DNA from: an uncultured Clostridia bacterium
GTDB lineage: Bacteria > Bacillota > Clostridia > Oscillospirales > Oscillospiraceae
DNA: 42,254 nt
NCBI GenBank assembly: GCA_946629065.1
Contig: CAMOXK010000013.1
Coordinates: 1 to 42,254 of the forward strand
Reading direction: 5' to 3'
Numbering within the stretch: position 1 is the stretch's first letter; the number at the start of each line of letters is the position of its first letter. Position numbers and translations under genes: made by a program. Of the stretch, positions 1 through 8,331 are shown piece by piece. The notes under the pieces are model-generated. The model saw nothing but the letters and a program-made list of their open reading frames with translations. It was not told the DNA's origin and did not search any database.

Positions 1-52
1 CAATCCCCCCATGCGTGTCCAAGCGTTGCCGCATAGGTTTGTCTACAGTCTG

Positions 53-87
53 AAAGGACCATTCCTGTAACGGAATGGTCCTTTTTG
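53..87. terminator. Bidirectional intrinsic terminator
   Basis: Arms AAAGGACCATTCC (53-65) and GGAATGGTCCTTT (72-84) pair perfectly around a 6-base loop. The plus strand continues as a T run, and the minus strand has a shorter T stretch. It lies 10 bases beyond the stop of the MacB-like gene, so it closes the minus-strand operon and probably also a rightward gene outside the window. I see no gene in bases 1-52. Confidence 0.85.
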
Positions 88-97
88 TGTTGTTCGC

Positions 98-1177
98 TCA
101 GGTCTCGCCGGGGTGTTTCTTCTCCCAGCGCTTGCGCTGCTGCTTGCGGATGGCTTCTTCGGTCTTATCCTTCACATCGGGAAGCACATCCTCGGAGAGC
201 TTGCGCTTCACGCGGCGGAACAGACGGATCAGGACCTGGAGCAGGCGAAGCGCGGGCAGGATCAGGAAGAGAACGGCGAAAAAGCTCATCAGGGAGCACC
301 AGTCCTCAACGCAGCGGGCGGCGTTTTCCCAGTAGGGATTGATGACGCCAAGCTTCTGCATGCTGCGGGTACCGAACTCTTTTACCAGGCCCAGGACCTT
401 CCCGAAGGCAAAGCGGCCGGTATTCTCCACCACCTCGCCCTGACCGATGGGGAACTTCTCTTTTACGAAGTTCAGCACATAGTTTTTCACGGGATCGGTC
501 ATGACCAACTCATAGCAGCTGGCACCGGCGCCCTCTTTCAAGCGGGTGTAGGCGGCAAAGGACATGTAGACGCCCTGGCCCGCGGTGTAGGCCTTGCGGC
601 TGGCAAAGTCCTGCTCCCGCTGCACCACGCCGGCCACCGTGAAGGGGATGCCGTTCAGCTTCATGGACATGCCTTCCAGGTCCGTGCCGCCGAAGAGGAG
701 CCAGGCGGTGTCTTCGTCCAGGAGGACCCGATCGTCCATCACGTCGCTCTCGGTGAGGTAGCTGCCGCTCAAAAGGCGGAGGGGATGAAAGAGGAAGAAG
801 TCCCCACCGACGGCAATGACGCTGACCTCGCCCTTGCCCAGGTCCGAGGAGGCGCTGAGCTTGCCGGAGGCGCTCCAGGCGTCCCGGAAGAGGAGCGTAT
901 CGGTGTCGGCCTCGATGGCGGCGGCGTGGAGCTGGTCCAGAATGGCATAGCGAAAGCCGTGGATCTGGTTCAGACTCAGGCATTCATCCGCCGGAAGAAA
1001 GCAGCTGACCTGGCGAAAGACTGTTTCTCCCTCCCCCGCCCAGCGCTCCGCCGCGTACTGGGAGGGCAGGAGTTTAGCCAGGGAGGCACGGGCAAAGAAG
1101 CAGGCGCAGGAGGCCAGGATCAGGAGGCCGCAGAGGATCCAAAGGACAAGTCCTTGGCGTTTGGTGAGTTTTCTCAT
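98..1177 (-). CDS. MacB-like periplasmic core domain membrane protein (ABC permease-like)
   Basis: A 359-residue protein with one membrane segment at about residues 9-29, a large outside domain, and a second membrane segment near residues 293-313. A strongly basic cytoplasmic tail follows. The outside domain resembles the MacB periplasmic core (for example the stretch around LNGIPFTVAGVVQREQ). Family MacB/FtsX permeases have four membrane segments; only two are visible here, so this is a reduced form. The gene starts 5 bases after the adaptor gene's stop and is the last gene of the operon. The ribosome binding site is weak, so translational coupling is likely. No MacB-type ATPase is adjacent. 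Partnership with the upstream adaptor protein is inferred from position only. Confidence 0.7.
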   Translation of the reverse strand: MRKLTKRQGLVLWILCGLLILASCACFFARASLAKLLPSQYAAERWAGEGETVFRQVSCFLPADECLSLNQIHGFRYAILDQLHAAAIEADTDTLLFRDAWSASGKLSASSDLGKGEVSVIAVGGDFFLFHPLRLLSGSYLTESDVMDDRVLLDEDTAWLLFGGTDLEGMSMKLNGIPFTVAGVVQREQDFASRKAYTAGQGVYMSFAAYTRLKEGAGASCYELVMTDPVKNYVLNFVKEKFPIGQGEVVENTGRFAFGKVLGLVKEFGTRSMQKLGVINPYWENAARCVEDWCSLMSFFAVLFLILPALRLLQVLIRLFRRVKRKLSEDVLPDVKDKTEEAIRKQQRKRWEKKHPGET

Positions 1178-1182
1178 GGCGC

Positions 1183-2907
1183 TCAGTTATCGGCCAGACG
1201 GACCATGTCGCCGTTCTTTACCGGTGCGGAGCTGGTGGTGATGACATAATCGCCCCAGCCCAGATCGCCGGTGACGGCAATGCTGGTATCGTCCTGGGCC
1301 AGGATCTCCACGCTGACCCGGCGGGCGATATAACGGTTGCCCAGGGGGGAGTTTTTGGACTCCACCTTATAGAGGAAGCTGCCGTTGGAGTCGCTGTGGA
1401 TGGCACTCTTGGGAACCACCCAGTCGTAATTGGCGCTGCGCTGGCCGATGGAGACGGTGAGCTCAGTGCCTGCGTTCACATCGCCGGAAATGTCAAAGGT
1501 GAGCAGCTTTTTGTTTTGGGGATCCTTGGGGTCCACCCGGATAGTGGAAAGGGTGGCAGTGATCTCCCGGCCCCAGTAGTAATTGGAGATGGTGGCGCTG
1601 TCCCCCACCCGGAGGCGGGAGGCTTGGTCGCTGGTGACGGAGACCGCCATGCTGTAGCCCATGTCGGGCACTTCAATGACGCAGAGGGGATTGTCCTTGA
1701 GGACGGTGTCGCCGGCGGTGCACTCCACCGACTGGACCGTGCCGGAGACCTTGGCCAGGACCTGGTTGCCCTCCCCGCCGGAGAGCTCTTCGATCTTTTT
1801 CTTTTGCTCCTCGATCTGACGGCTCAGGTCAGAGAGATCCAGGCCGATGGAGGCGCTGGATTTGGCGTCGGCGTTCTTGCGGGCGTCCAGCGTGTTCTTC
1901 AGATCCAGATAGCTGAGATAGGCGCTGTTTTTGGCAGCAGCAGCCTCCTGGTATTCCGGAGAGCTGTTATACACGCTCATCTCCTCCTGCAGCTCGTCCA
2001 CCTGTTGCTGGGCGGCGTCCAGCCGGTCGGTGGAGATGGCGTTGAGGGAAGCCTCCGCCGCGTCCACCGCGTTTTTCTTTTCCAGCAGCGCCTGCCATTT
2101 TTCAAGCTTCTGTTCCCGGTCCCCGTCGGGGGCAGCGGATTCTTCGCCCTCCTCCGGCTGGGTCGACTCGGAAAGCAGTTCATCGATGCGAAGCTGGGGA
2201 TCGTTCAAATACTTCTGCTGCAGGGCCTGCTGCGCAGGGTCGGGGTCGTTGGGATTCCAGCCCTCCACCAGGAGCACGGCCTGCTCAGCGCTGAGGCGTT
2301 CGCCCTCAGCGGTCGACAGGTCGCCCTGAGCCTGGGCCAGGGCAGCATCGTAAGCCTCCTTGGCGGCGTCCCGCTCGGCAATGGCCTTGTCCAGCTGCTT
2401 TTGCAGGTAACGATAGGCATCGGAATCGGTATTGCCCATGGGGTCCATGGCATCCAGCGCGGCCTCGGCCTGGACATAGTCCTCCCAAGCGGCGGCAACG
2501 CGCAGCTCATCCGCCGTGTAGTCCGTATAGCTTCCGCCCAGGGCGGTGCGCTGATAGCTCAACTGCAGCTGCTGCAGCTGCTCCTGGGCCTGCTCCAGCT
2601 CGGACTTCTCGCCGCTGCCCAGGACGAAGAGCACATCGCCAACCTCCACGGTCTGGCCGGCCTTGACCATGACGGCGCGGATCTCCCGGGTTTGCTCGGC
2701 CTTCACCACGTTGCTGCCGTTGGCCGTGACCGTACCGGTACCGCGCACCTTGGCATTGATGGTGCCGTCCGACACATACTGGGTGGCAACCTCCGGCAGA
2801 TTGCGGTTCATGATGGTATTGGAGAAGAAGGTCAAAACCAGAAGAGCCGCAAGGAGAACGATGGCGGCATTTTTGACCCATTCTCTGTTTTTCACTTTTG
2901 TTTCCAT
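1183..2907 (-). CDS. HlyD/RND-type membrane fusion (adaptor) protein
   Basis: A 574-residue adaptor-like protein. It has a short cytoplasmic N-terminus, one membrane segment at about residues 12-30, a first lipoyl-like half near 45-100, a long Gln/Glu/Ala-rich coiled coil at about 105-370, then the second lipoyl half (around AKVSGTVQSVECTAGD) and a beta-barrel domain. This order is typical of the efflux adaptor (MFP/HlyD) family. The start at 2907 (METKVKNREW) is chosen because GGAGG lies 10 bases upstream; the open frame extends further but only as a shadow of the permease gene. The next gene, a MacB-like protein, would be the natural partner. The two genes upstream encode sugar-type importer permeases, an unusual combination in one transcript. 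Confidence 0.85.
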   Translation of the reverse strand: METKVKNREWVKNAAIVLLAALLVLTFFSNTIMNRNLPEVATQYVSDGTINAKVRGTGTVTANGSNVVKAEQTREIRAVMVKAGQTVEVGDVLFVLGSGEKSELEQAQEQLQQLQLSYQRTALGGSYTDYTADELRVAAAWEDYVQAEAALDAMDPMGNTDSDAYRYLQKQLDKAIAERDAAKEAYDAALAQAQGDLSTAEGERLSAEQAVLLVEGWNPNDPDPAQQALQQKYLNDPQLRIDELLSESTQPEEGEESAAPDGDREQKLEKWQALLEKKNAVDAAEASLNAISTDRLDAAQQQVDELQEEMSVYNSSPEYQEAAAAKNSAYLSYLDLKNTLDARKNADAKSSASIGLDLSDLSRQIEEQKKKIEELSGGEGNQVLAKVSGTVQSVECTAGDTVLKDNPLCVIEVPDMGYSMAVSVTSDQASRLRVGDSATISNYYWGREITATLSTIRVDPKDPQNKKLLTFDISGDVNAGTELTVSIGQRSANYDWVVPKSAIHSDSNGSFLYKVESKNSPLGNRYIARRVSVEILAQDDTSIAVTGDLGWGDYVITTSSAPVKNGDMVRLADN

Positions 2908-2945
2908 ATGCAGAAATTCCTCCGTTGTCTCTTGAAAGCCAGCCC

Positions 2946-3821
2946 TTATCCTTTTACGCTGCCGGCGTTGGCGATGCCCTCCACCAGGTACTCCTCCCCG
3001 TGAAGGAAGAGCAGCAGCGAGGGGATCATATAGAGCGTGGCCATGGCAAAGGCCAGACCGATCTCTCCGGAATTGATGGAGGAGAGAAAGACGCTCAGGG
3101 GCTGGGAATCCGCATCCTGCAGGAGGATGAGGGGCTGCTCCACCATGTTCCAATAGTCGATAAAGACCAGGATCGCGATGGAATATAACGCGGAGCGGCA
3201 TTGCGGCAGACAGATCTTCGTGAAGATCTGCCACTCCCCCGCCCCGTCCACCTTGGCGGACTCGATGAGGGAATAGGGAATGCGGCGCATGAATTTGGTG
3301 AGAAGAAAGACCGAGAAAGGCGCGAACATACCGGGCAGGATGATGGCCCAGCGGGTGTTGAGGATGCCCAGCCACTTGCTGACCAGAAAGTTCGGCACCA
3401 GGGTGACCTGATAGGGCATGAGCATCAGGATCACATAAAAGAAGAAGATGGAGCTGCGGATCTTGCCGCGCCAGCGGGTGAAGCTGTAGGCCGCGACGGA
3501 GGCGATACCGACCTGCAAAAACACAATGGGCACCACCAGAAGGATGCTGTTCCAGTACTTGAGCAGATACTCCGGGGATTTGAGAAGGCCCGTTGCATAC
3601 TGGGAAAAACTGACCTTGTCGGGGATGAATTTCAGGTTCACCTGCTTGGACACATAGCCGCCCTGCAGGTTTGAGAAAATGACACCATAGTTGGATTTGA
3701 GCTCCGCCTCGGACATGAAGGAGTTTGTAATGGTGAGGACCGTGGGCAGGAGGAAGAGCACGGCGAAGATCAGGCAGAGCAGGAACATGGCGCCTCTGCC
3801 GAAATAATGCTTTTTCTTCAT
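2946..3821 (-). CDS. Carbohydrate ABC transporter permease (MalG/UgpE type)
   Basis: A 291-residue inner-membrane permease with about six hydrophobic segments. The conserved EAA loop, which docks the ATPase, is visible at about residues 190-215 (IESAKVDGAGEWQIFTKI). Length and order fit the MalG-type (CUT1) family. The start overlaps the stop of the preceding permease by 4 bases (ATGA), so the two subunits are translationally coupled and probably form a heterodimer. There is a 38-base gap to the adaptor gene. The substrate cannot be read from the sequence. No ATP-binding subunit is encoded nearby; a shared MsmX/UgpC-type ATPase elsewhere in the genome is likely. Confidence 0.92.
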   Translation of the reverse strand: MKKKHYFGRGAMFLLCLIFAVLFLLPTVLTITNSFMSEAELKSNYGVIFSNLQGGYVSKQVNLKFIPDKVSFSQYATGLLKSPEYLLKYWNSILLVVPIVFLQVGIASVAAYSFTRWRGKIRSSIFFFYVILMLMPYQVTLVPNFLVSKWLGILNTRWAIILPGMFAPFSVFLLTKFMRRIPYSLIESAKVDGAGEWQIFTKICLPQCRSALYSIAILVFIDYWNMVEQPLILLQDADSQPLSVFLSSINSGEIGLAFAMATLYMIPSLLLFLHGEEYLVEGIANAGSVKG

Positions 3822-4702
3822 CCTTCCACATCCTTTCCGAACCAGTCTTCAATGGCGAAGAGCAGAAGGATCAAAACGACCATGACAAGGGCCATGACCA
3901 CCGCGGCGGCGGAGAGCTTCTGGTAATCCAGGCTGCGGAAAGTGTTGTTCATGAAGTGCTGCAGCATATAGAGGGACGCGGGATAATCATCCGTCAGCAG
4001 ATAGATCTCCCGGAAGATCTTGAAGGAGTTGATGAGGGAGAGGATGGTGACAAACAGCACCGTGGGAGAGAGATAGCGGAGCTTGATGGCGAAGAACTTG
4101 TAGACCTCGCTTGCGCCCTCCACGTCCGCCACTTCCAGCAGTTCCTTGGGGATGTTGGCAAGGCCCGCCATAAAGAGGATCATGTTGTAGCCCAGGTTCT
4201 TCCACAGGAAGAGCAGTACCACCACGTACACCGCGTAGTCCGACTGAAGCCAGTCGATCCTGTCAGCCCCAAAAAGCATCAAAAACTCATTGGCGGTGCC
4301 GTTGTTGCTGAAAATCACCTGCCAGATCAGGACCACCGAGGCCACCGGCACCATCATGGGGCTGAGGAAAAAGGTGCGAAACTGGCTCTTCAAGGGGATC
4401 CTGGCCTCCAGCATCAGGGCCAGGACCATAGCCAGGACCACCGCCAGCGGCACCGCCAGCACGGAAAAGTGCAGGGTGTTTTTGGCCGCCAGCTTGAAGG
4501 AATAGTTCTGAAAAAGGCTTATGAAATTGTCAAGAAAAACAAAGTTTTTGGAGCCCACCCCGTCGATCAGCGAATAGTACACCACCACGCAGAAGGGCAG
4601 GATGAAAAACACGCCCACGCCCAGGAGGCTGGGACAGAGAAAGCAAAGACTCCGCAGAAAATCCTTTCGTTTTTCTCTTCTTTTGATGCGAAGATCGTTC
4701 AT
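3818..4702 (-). CDS. Carbohydrate ABC transporter permease (MalF/UgpA type)
   Basis: A 294-residue permease with six predicted membrane segments. The EAA loop is at about residues 190-215 (PKELLEVADVEGASEVYKFF). The start at 4702 (MNDLRIKRREKR) is preceded by AAGGG at 7-base spacing; an in-frame ATG farther upstream would add a short segment not typical of the family. It pairs with the downstream MalG-type subunit, with which it shares a 4-base overlap. It lies 251 bases downstream of the solute-binding protein gene, and that gap holds two strong hairpins that could lower permease expression relative to the binding protein. Confidence 0.92.
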   Translation of the reverse strand: MNDLRIKRREKRKDFLRSLCFLCPSLLGVGVFFILPFCVVVYYSLIDGVGSKNFVFLDNFISLFQNYSFKLAAKNTLHFSVLAVPLAVVLAMVLALMLEARIPLKSQFRTFFLSPMMVPVASVVLIWQVIFSNNGTANEFLMLFGADRIDWLQSDYAVYVVVLLFLWKNLGYNMILFMAGLANIPKELLEVADVEGASEVYKFFAIKLRYLSPTVLFVTILSLINSFKIFREIYLLTDDYPASLYMLQHFMNNTFRSLDYQKLSAAAVVMALVMVVLILLLFAIEDWFGKDVEG

Positions 4703-4839
4703 GTCATATCCCTTGTTTCCCAGTATCATATCTTTTGAAATTATACACCAGCACATGCGCCTTCGCAAGCCGTGAAGAGGAAACTTAAGAAATCATAAGG
4801 TTTCACATCAATCCCAAAGTGTTCTGCAAACAGAGCACA

Positions 4840-4935
4840 TGCGGCGGATCCGCGCTCTTTTTGAGAAGCAAATCCGCCGCACGATGTTGGTTCTTTTGAT
4901 TCTTCGGAGGAAGGACGGCCGATGGCCGTCCTTCC
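4840..4935 (-). promoter_or_regulatory. Two intercistronic hairpins between binding protein and permease genes
   Basis: In the 251-base gap (4703-4953) there are two stems. GGAAGGACGGCC (4909-4920) pairs perfectly with GGCCGTCCTTCC (4924-4935) around a GAT loop. TGCGGCGGAT (4840-4849) pairs with ATCCGCCGCA (4872-4881). Neither is followed by a clear T run in the direction of transcription, so they look more like mRNA-stabilising or partial-termination structures than full terminators. The first hairpin shares its core with one at 24164-24182. No gene is seen in this gap. Confidence 0.6.
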
Positions 4936-4953
4936 GGCATCGAAGGCTTTGAA

Positions 4954-7434
4954 TCAGCGCTGTTCGTTGACGTAGATGGTGACCTTGTTCTGGATGAGGC
5001 GGGCCACCTCTTCGGCGGTCTTCTGGCCGGAATAGAAGGCCTGGGCCTGCTCGAAGACGATGTTATAGATGGCGTCGTCCTGCTCCAGGACCTTGTCGCA
5101 GGTGGTGACGGCTTCCCAGAGCTTGTCGGCCTGCTCCTGGGTCATGGCATAGACCTGGATCTCCGTGCCGTCCTCCTGCCACATGCCGCCAATGGAAACG
5201 GGCTTCTTCTCGCCCTTTTCGTCCAGGACATACTCGCCGTTCTCGTCCTTTTCATACTCCACGGTCATGGCGTCCTCCAGCTTGTCCTGGTAGACCTTCT
5301 TGCTGAGGGGGATGCCGTTCCAGGCGTTGGCCTGGGTCTCCTCGTCCAGGAAGGTGCGGAGGAAGGACCAGGCGGCCTCCTTATCGGCGCACTTGGCGCT
5401 CATGGCATAGCCGGACTCCAGGCTCAAAAAGCTTCCCACGCCGTCATTGGTGGGATAGCCGATATAGGTGCAGCCTTGCTCGCCGAACTGAGCGTCGTTC
5501 CAGATCATGGAATCCACGCTGGAGAGATAAGCGGTGGTCAGCATCTGGCGTCCCTCGGCGATGCGGGTGTTGGCGCTCTCCCACTCCATATCCTCGGGGA
5601 TCTCCGCGGGGAACTGGGCCGTAAAATTCAGCATGTCAATGAAATCCTGGCTTTCGAAATTGCACTTGCCGTTTGTCCAGTCCACATAGTGGTTCAGGTC
5701 GGTGCAGAGCAGGGTCTGGAGCAGGTCGCCCCGGGTGGTGTACATATCCAGGGCCTGGCAGCCTTCCGGCATGGTGGCAAGGGCATCCTGCAGCTGCTGA
5801 TAGGTCCAGCCGGGCTTATCGCCCACCACGCTGGCAGCGCCGATGAGGGTGGCCACGTTGAAGCTGGAGGTGATCTGATAGAGACCGCCGTTTACCTCCA
5901 TGGCCTTCAGCACGTTCTCAAAGTAGTCTTCCCGCTTATAGTCCTTGTCGCTGTCCAGATAAGGGTAGAGATCCTCCAGCAGGCCCTTGGCGGCCAGCTG
6001 CCGGTAGGGCATCTGATTGAGGCAGAGCAGATCCGGCATCTGGCCGGACATGATCTCCGTGATCAGCTTGGTGCGGCCGGCATCGTAATCCTCATTCTCC
6101 GCATCGTTATACTCGGAGTAATCCCGGACCTGGATCCTGACCTTGTCGGAATGGCGGTTGAATTCCACCACAGCGTCATAGATATCATAGCCGTAGATCA
6201 CAGCCAGGGTCAGGGTCTCCTTGTGGGGGACGCTGTCATAGGGCGCCTGGAAGATCCGGACCAGCTCGGTCTGGACCTTGTCGTTGCGATAGCGGGACAA
6301 CACGCACATGAGGGATCCGTCTTCCCGGAAATAGACGTCGTTGAGATTGCTGCTGTTGATGTCCACATCCAGGAAATTCAGCAGCTTGTCGTTTTGCTCA
6401 TTGGCGATATTATACCCGTAGAGGTACATGCCGTTCACATAGTAGAGGTCATACTTTTCATCCCCGCGCATGGGGTTGTAGGCCTCGGATGGGATCTTGA
6501 CAGGATCGCCCAGGACTTTCTTTTCCAGATTCACGGGATACAGCGCAATACCACTGTCCCCCCAGCCCACAACGGCAAGGCTGCCGTCCCGCAGGCGCAG
6601 GATCCGGTCGGGATAGATGTCGGCGGAGCTGATCTGCATGGTGAGGCTGCCGTCCGGTCCGAAGGCGAAGACGCCCGCATCCCCGGCAACCAGCATGGTG
6701 CCATCATCCTCAAAGAGGCAGGTGCCAAAGTTCATCCAGTTGTCCTCAAAGGAATAGTCCAGCTTGACGCTTTCCTTCTCAGAGCCGTCCTCATTCAGGC
6801 GGCGGACATAGTACTCCTGGACGTTGCGGTACTTCTCCCAGGAAGCGGGACTGTCAGACTTGAGCTCCGCCTCGGTACCGTCAAACCAGCCGGTATAGAG
6901 GTTTTCCACCGCGATCAGATTCCCCTCGGGGTCCACACGCAGTGCGCTCAGGCTGGAGCCGGAATAGAAACTCAGCTTATCGCCCGGATCCTCCTGGGCA
7001 GGAAGAGCCTGATAGGCAGCCAGTTCCCGGATGCTGCCGTCATAGCCCACGAAAAAGATCTTCGCAGAATAGGTGGGAACGGACTCCTCCGCGGCGATCT
7101 TATCCGTATCCTCTTCCGTCTCTTCCGTCTCTTCGGAAGCGGTCTCCTCAGTCTCCGCAGATTCACCGCCATCCATCAGGGGACGCGGCGCGACCACTTC
7201 GTCATAGACCTGGCCGTAAAAGCCCTGGTCCGTATAGGCCATGGGCGTAATGCCGTTGGGCAGGGTCTTGTTATCCAGTTTCAGGCTTTCATAGGTATAG
7301 ACCGTGTCCGGATGCTGCTCCGGAGAATCGCTCTTTTCCTGGTTGTTCTCCTGTTTCTGACCGCAGGCGGCCAGGCTCAAGCCCATGGCAAGCACCAGCA
7401 GCAGGCAGAGAAGCGAACGCACATTCTTTCTCAT
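4954..7434 (-). CDS. Large extracellular solute-binding lipoprotein with N-terminal propeller-like domain
   Basis: An 826-residue lipoprotein. The signal peptide ends in the lipobox LAAC, with lipidated Cys24. Residues about 90-112 are an acidic Glu/Thr-rich linker. Residues about 120-400 hold repeated beta-type motifs (DGSIREL, DPEGNLIAV, EDDGTMLVAG, RDGSLAVVG, REDGSLMCV) that suggest a beta-propeller-like fold. From about residue 405 on, the sequence looks like a bacterial family 1 extracellular binding protein (LTLAVIYGYD..., ITEIMSGQMPDLLCLN). Ordinary binding proteins of this class are 400-550 residues, so roughly half of this one is extra. A strong AAGGAGG precedes the ATG by 6 bases. 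It is the first gene of the importer operon, and the substrate is unknown. Confidence 0.88.
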   Translation of the reverse strand: MRKNVRSLLCLLLVLAMGLSLAACGQKQENNQEKSDSPEQHPDTVYTYESLKLDNKTLPNGITPMAYTDQGFYGQVYDEVVAPRPLMDGGESAETEETASEETEETEEDTDKIAAEESVPTYSAKIFFVGYDGSIRELAAYQALPAQEDPGDKLSFYSGSSLSALRVDPEGNLIAVENLYTGWFDGTEAELKSDSPASWEKYRNVQEYYVRRLNEDGSEKESVKLDYSFEDNWMNFGTCLFEDDGTMLVAGDAGVFAFGPDGSLTMQISSADIYPDRILRLRDGSLAVVGWGDSGIALYPVNLEKKVLGDPVKIPSEAYNPMRGDEKYDLYYVNGMYLYGYNIANEQNDKLLNFLDVDINSSNLNDVYFREDGSLMCVLSRYRNDKVQTELVRIFQAPYDSVPHKETLTLAVIYGYDIYDAVVEFNRHSDKVRIQVRDYSEYNDAENEDYDAGRTKLITEIMSGQMPDLLCLNQMPYRQLAAKGLLEDLYPYLDSDKDYKREDYFENVLKAMEVNGGLYQITSSFNVATLIGAASVVGDKPGWTYQQLQDALATMPEGCQALDMYTTRGDLLQTLLCTDLNHYVDWTNGKCNFESQDFIDMLNFTAQFPAEIPEDMEWESANTRIAEGRQMLTTAYLSSVDSMIWNDAQFGEQGCTYIGYPTNDGVGSFLSLESGYAMSAKCADKEAAWSFLRTFLDEETQANAWNGIPLSKKVYQDKLEDAMTVEYEKDENGEYVLDEKGEKKPVSIGGMWQEDGTEIQVYAMTQEQADKLWEAVTTCDKVLEQDDAIYNIVFEQAQAFYSGQKTAEEVARLIQNKVTIYVNEQR

Positions 7435-7461
7435 CTTGTTCCTCCTTAAAGGGATATCAAA

Positions 7462-7513
7462 GGGCCGATCTGTCGGCCCGGGGATGCGGGCAAGGGCGGA
7501 AGCGACCTTCCGC
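7462..7513 (-). promoter_or_regulatory. Two hairpins in the 5' leader of the importer operon
   Basis: GGGCCGA (7462-7468) pairs with TCGGCCC (7473-7479), and GCGGAAG (7496-7502) pairs with CTTCCGC (7507-7513), each with a 4-base loop. Both lie between the predicted -10 element and the ribosome binding site of the binding protein gene. Neither has a T run, so a role in mRNA stability or translation is more likely than termination. Confidence 0.5.
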
Positions 7514-7524
7514 GACGTGGCGTT

Positions 7525-7530
7525 ATTATA
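7525..7530 (-). promoter_or_regulatory. -10 element of the importer operon promoter
   Basis: The minus strand reads a perfect TATAAT here, about 90 bases before the binding protein ATG. No good -35 sequence is visible at the normal distance, which suggests an activator is needed; the divergent response regulator is the obvious candidate. Confidence 0.6.
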
Positions 7531-7583
7531 GCATAGGAATGCAAAAGCGTCTCTTAATTTTTATTAATTTCCGCAAAGGCCTG

Positions 7584-7611
7584 TTTTCTCCGGAGAAAAA
7601 TATGGTACAAT
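7584..7611 (+). promoter_or_regulatory. Two-component system promoter with a perfect palindrome
   Basis: An extended -10 element, TGGTACAAT, ends at 7611. The 16-base perfect palindrome TTTTCTCCGGAGAAAA (7584-7599) covers the place where the -35 element would be. Its position fits an operator, perhaps for autoregulation by the response regulator whose gene starts at 7642. The promoter reading is well supported; the operator role is inference. Confidence 0.55.
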
Positions 7612-7641
7612 GGCACAGACAAAGAAAAAGGAGATGATCCT

Positions 7642-8331
7642 ATGGCAGAGGTTTCCCGCATTCTGGTGGTGGACGACGATCCCGATATCCGGGAAGTGCT
7701 GCGGCTGCTGCTGAGTGAAAGTTATGTGGTGGCCGAGGCGCCGGACGGGCTGGCTGCCATTACCTATATGAAAGAAAACCCGGACACGGATCTGGTGGTG
7801 CTGGACGTGATGATGCCGGGGCTGGACGGGATCGAGACCTGCACAAGGCTGCGGGAGTTCTCCACCGCGCCGGTGCTGTTCCTCACGGCCAAATCCGCCG
7901 AGCGGGACCGGGTCAGCGCCTATGAAAGCGGCGGGGACGATTTTCTGTCCAAGCCCTTCTCCCAGGCGGAGCTGATGGCCAAGATCTCTTCCCTGCTGCG
8001 GCGCTACAAGCAGTATCGGGGCAAGCCCGCCAGCGTCCTCACGGTGGAGAATCTGGAGGTGGACTTTGCTGCCCGCTCTGTCAAGTCCAATGGGAAACCC
8101 GTTGTGCTGACGGATACGGAATACGCCATTCTGGAATATCTGCTGCAGAAGCGGGGCTCCATCGTGACGGCGGCAGAGCTCTACGAGGCCGTGTGGGGAG
8201 CGAAGTTCCTGGCAGGTTCCGGCAACACCGTGATGGTGCACGTGCTGAACGTGCGCCGCAAGATCGAGGAGGACCCCTCCAAGCCCAAGATCCTTCGCAC
8301 GGTTTGGGGCCGGGGGTATCAAATTGACTGA
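7642..8331 (+). CDS. OmpR-family response regulator
   Basis: A 229-residue two-domain regulator. The receiver domain (about 4-120) has the acidic pocket D11/D12, phospho-acceptor D55 in LDVMMPG, T82 and K104 (SKPF). The C-terminal winged-helix DNA-binding domain (about 135-229) is of OmpR/PhoB type. The ATG follows AAAGGAG by 8 bases. It overlaps the histidine kinase gene by 8 bases and is divergent from the importer operon, so it probably responds to the same signal and controls that operon and itself. Confidence 0.95.
   Translation: MAEVSRILVVDDDPDIREVLRLLLSESYVVAEAPDGLAAITYMKENPDTDLVVLDVMMPGLDGIETCTRLREFSTAPVLFLTAKSAERDRVSAYESGGDDFLSKPFSQAELMAKISSLLRRYKQYRGKPASVLTVENLEVDFAARSVKSNGKPVVLTDTEYAILEYLLQKRGSIVTAAELYEAVWGAKFLAGSGNTVMVHVLNVRRKIEEDPSKPKILRTVWGRGYQID

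Noticed and set aside
2908-3852. A longer adaptor protein starting within the permease genes.
   Set aside because: The extension is an Arg/Pro/His-rich frame shadow of the permease; a good ribosome binding site fixes the start at 2907.
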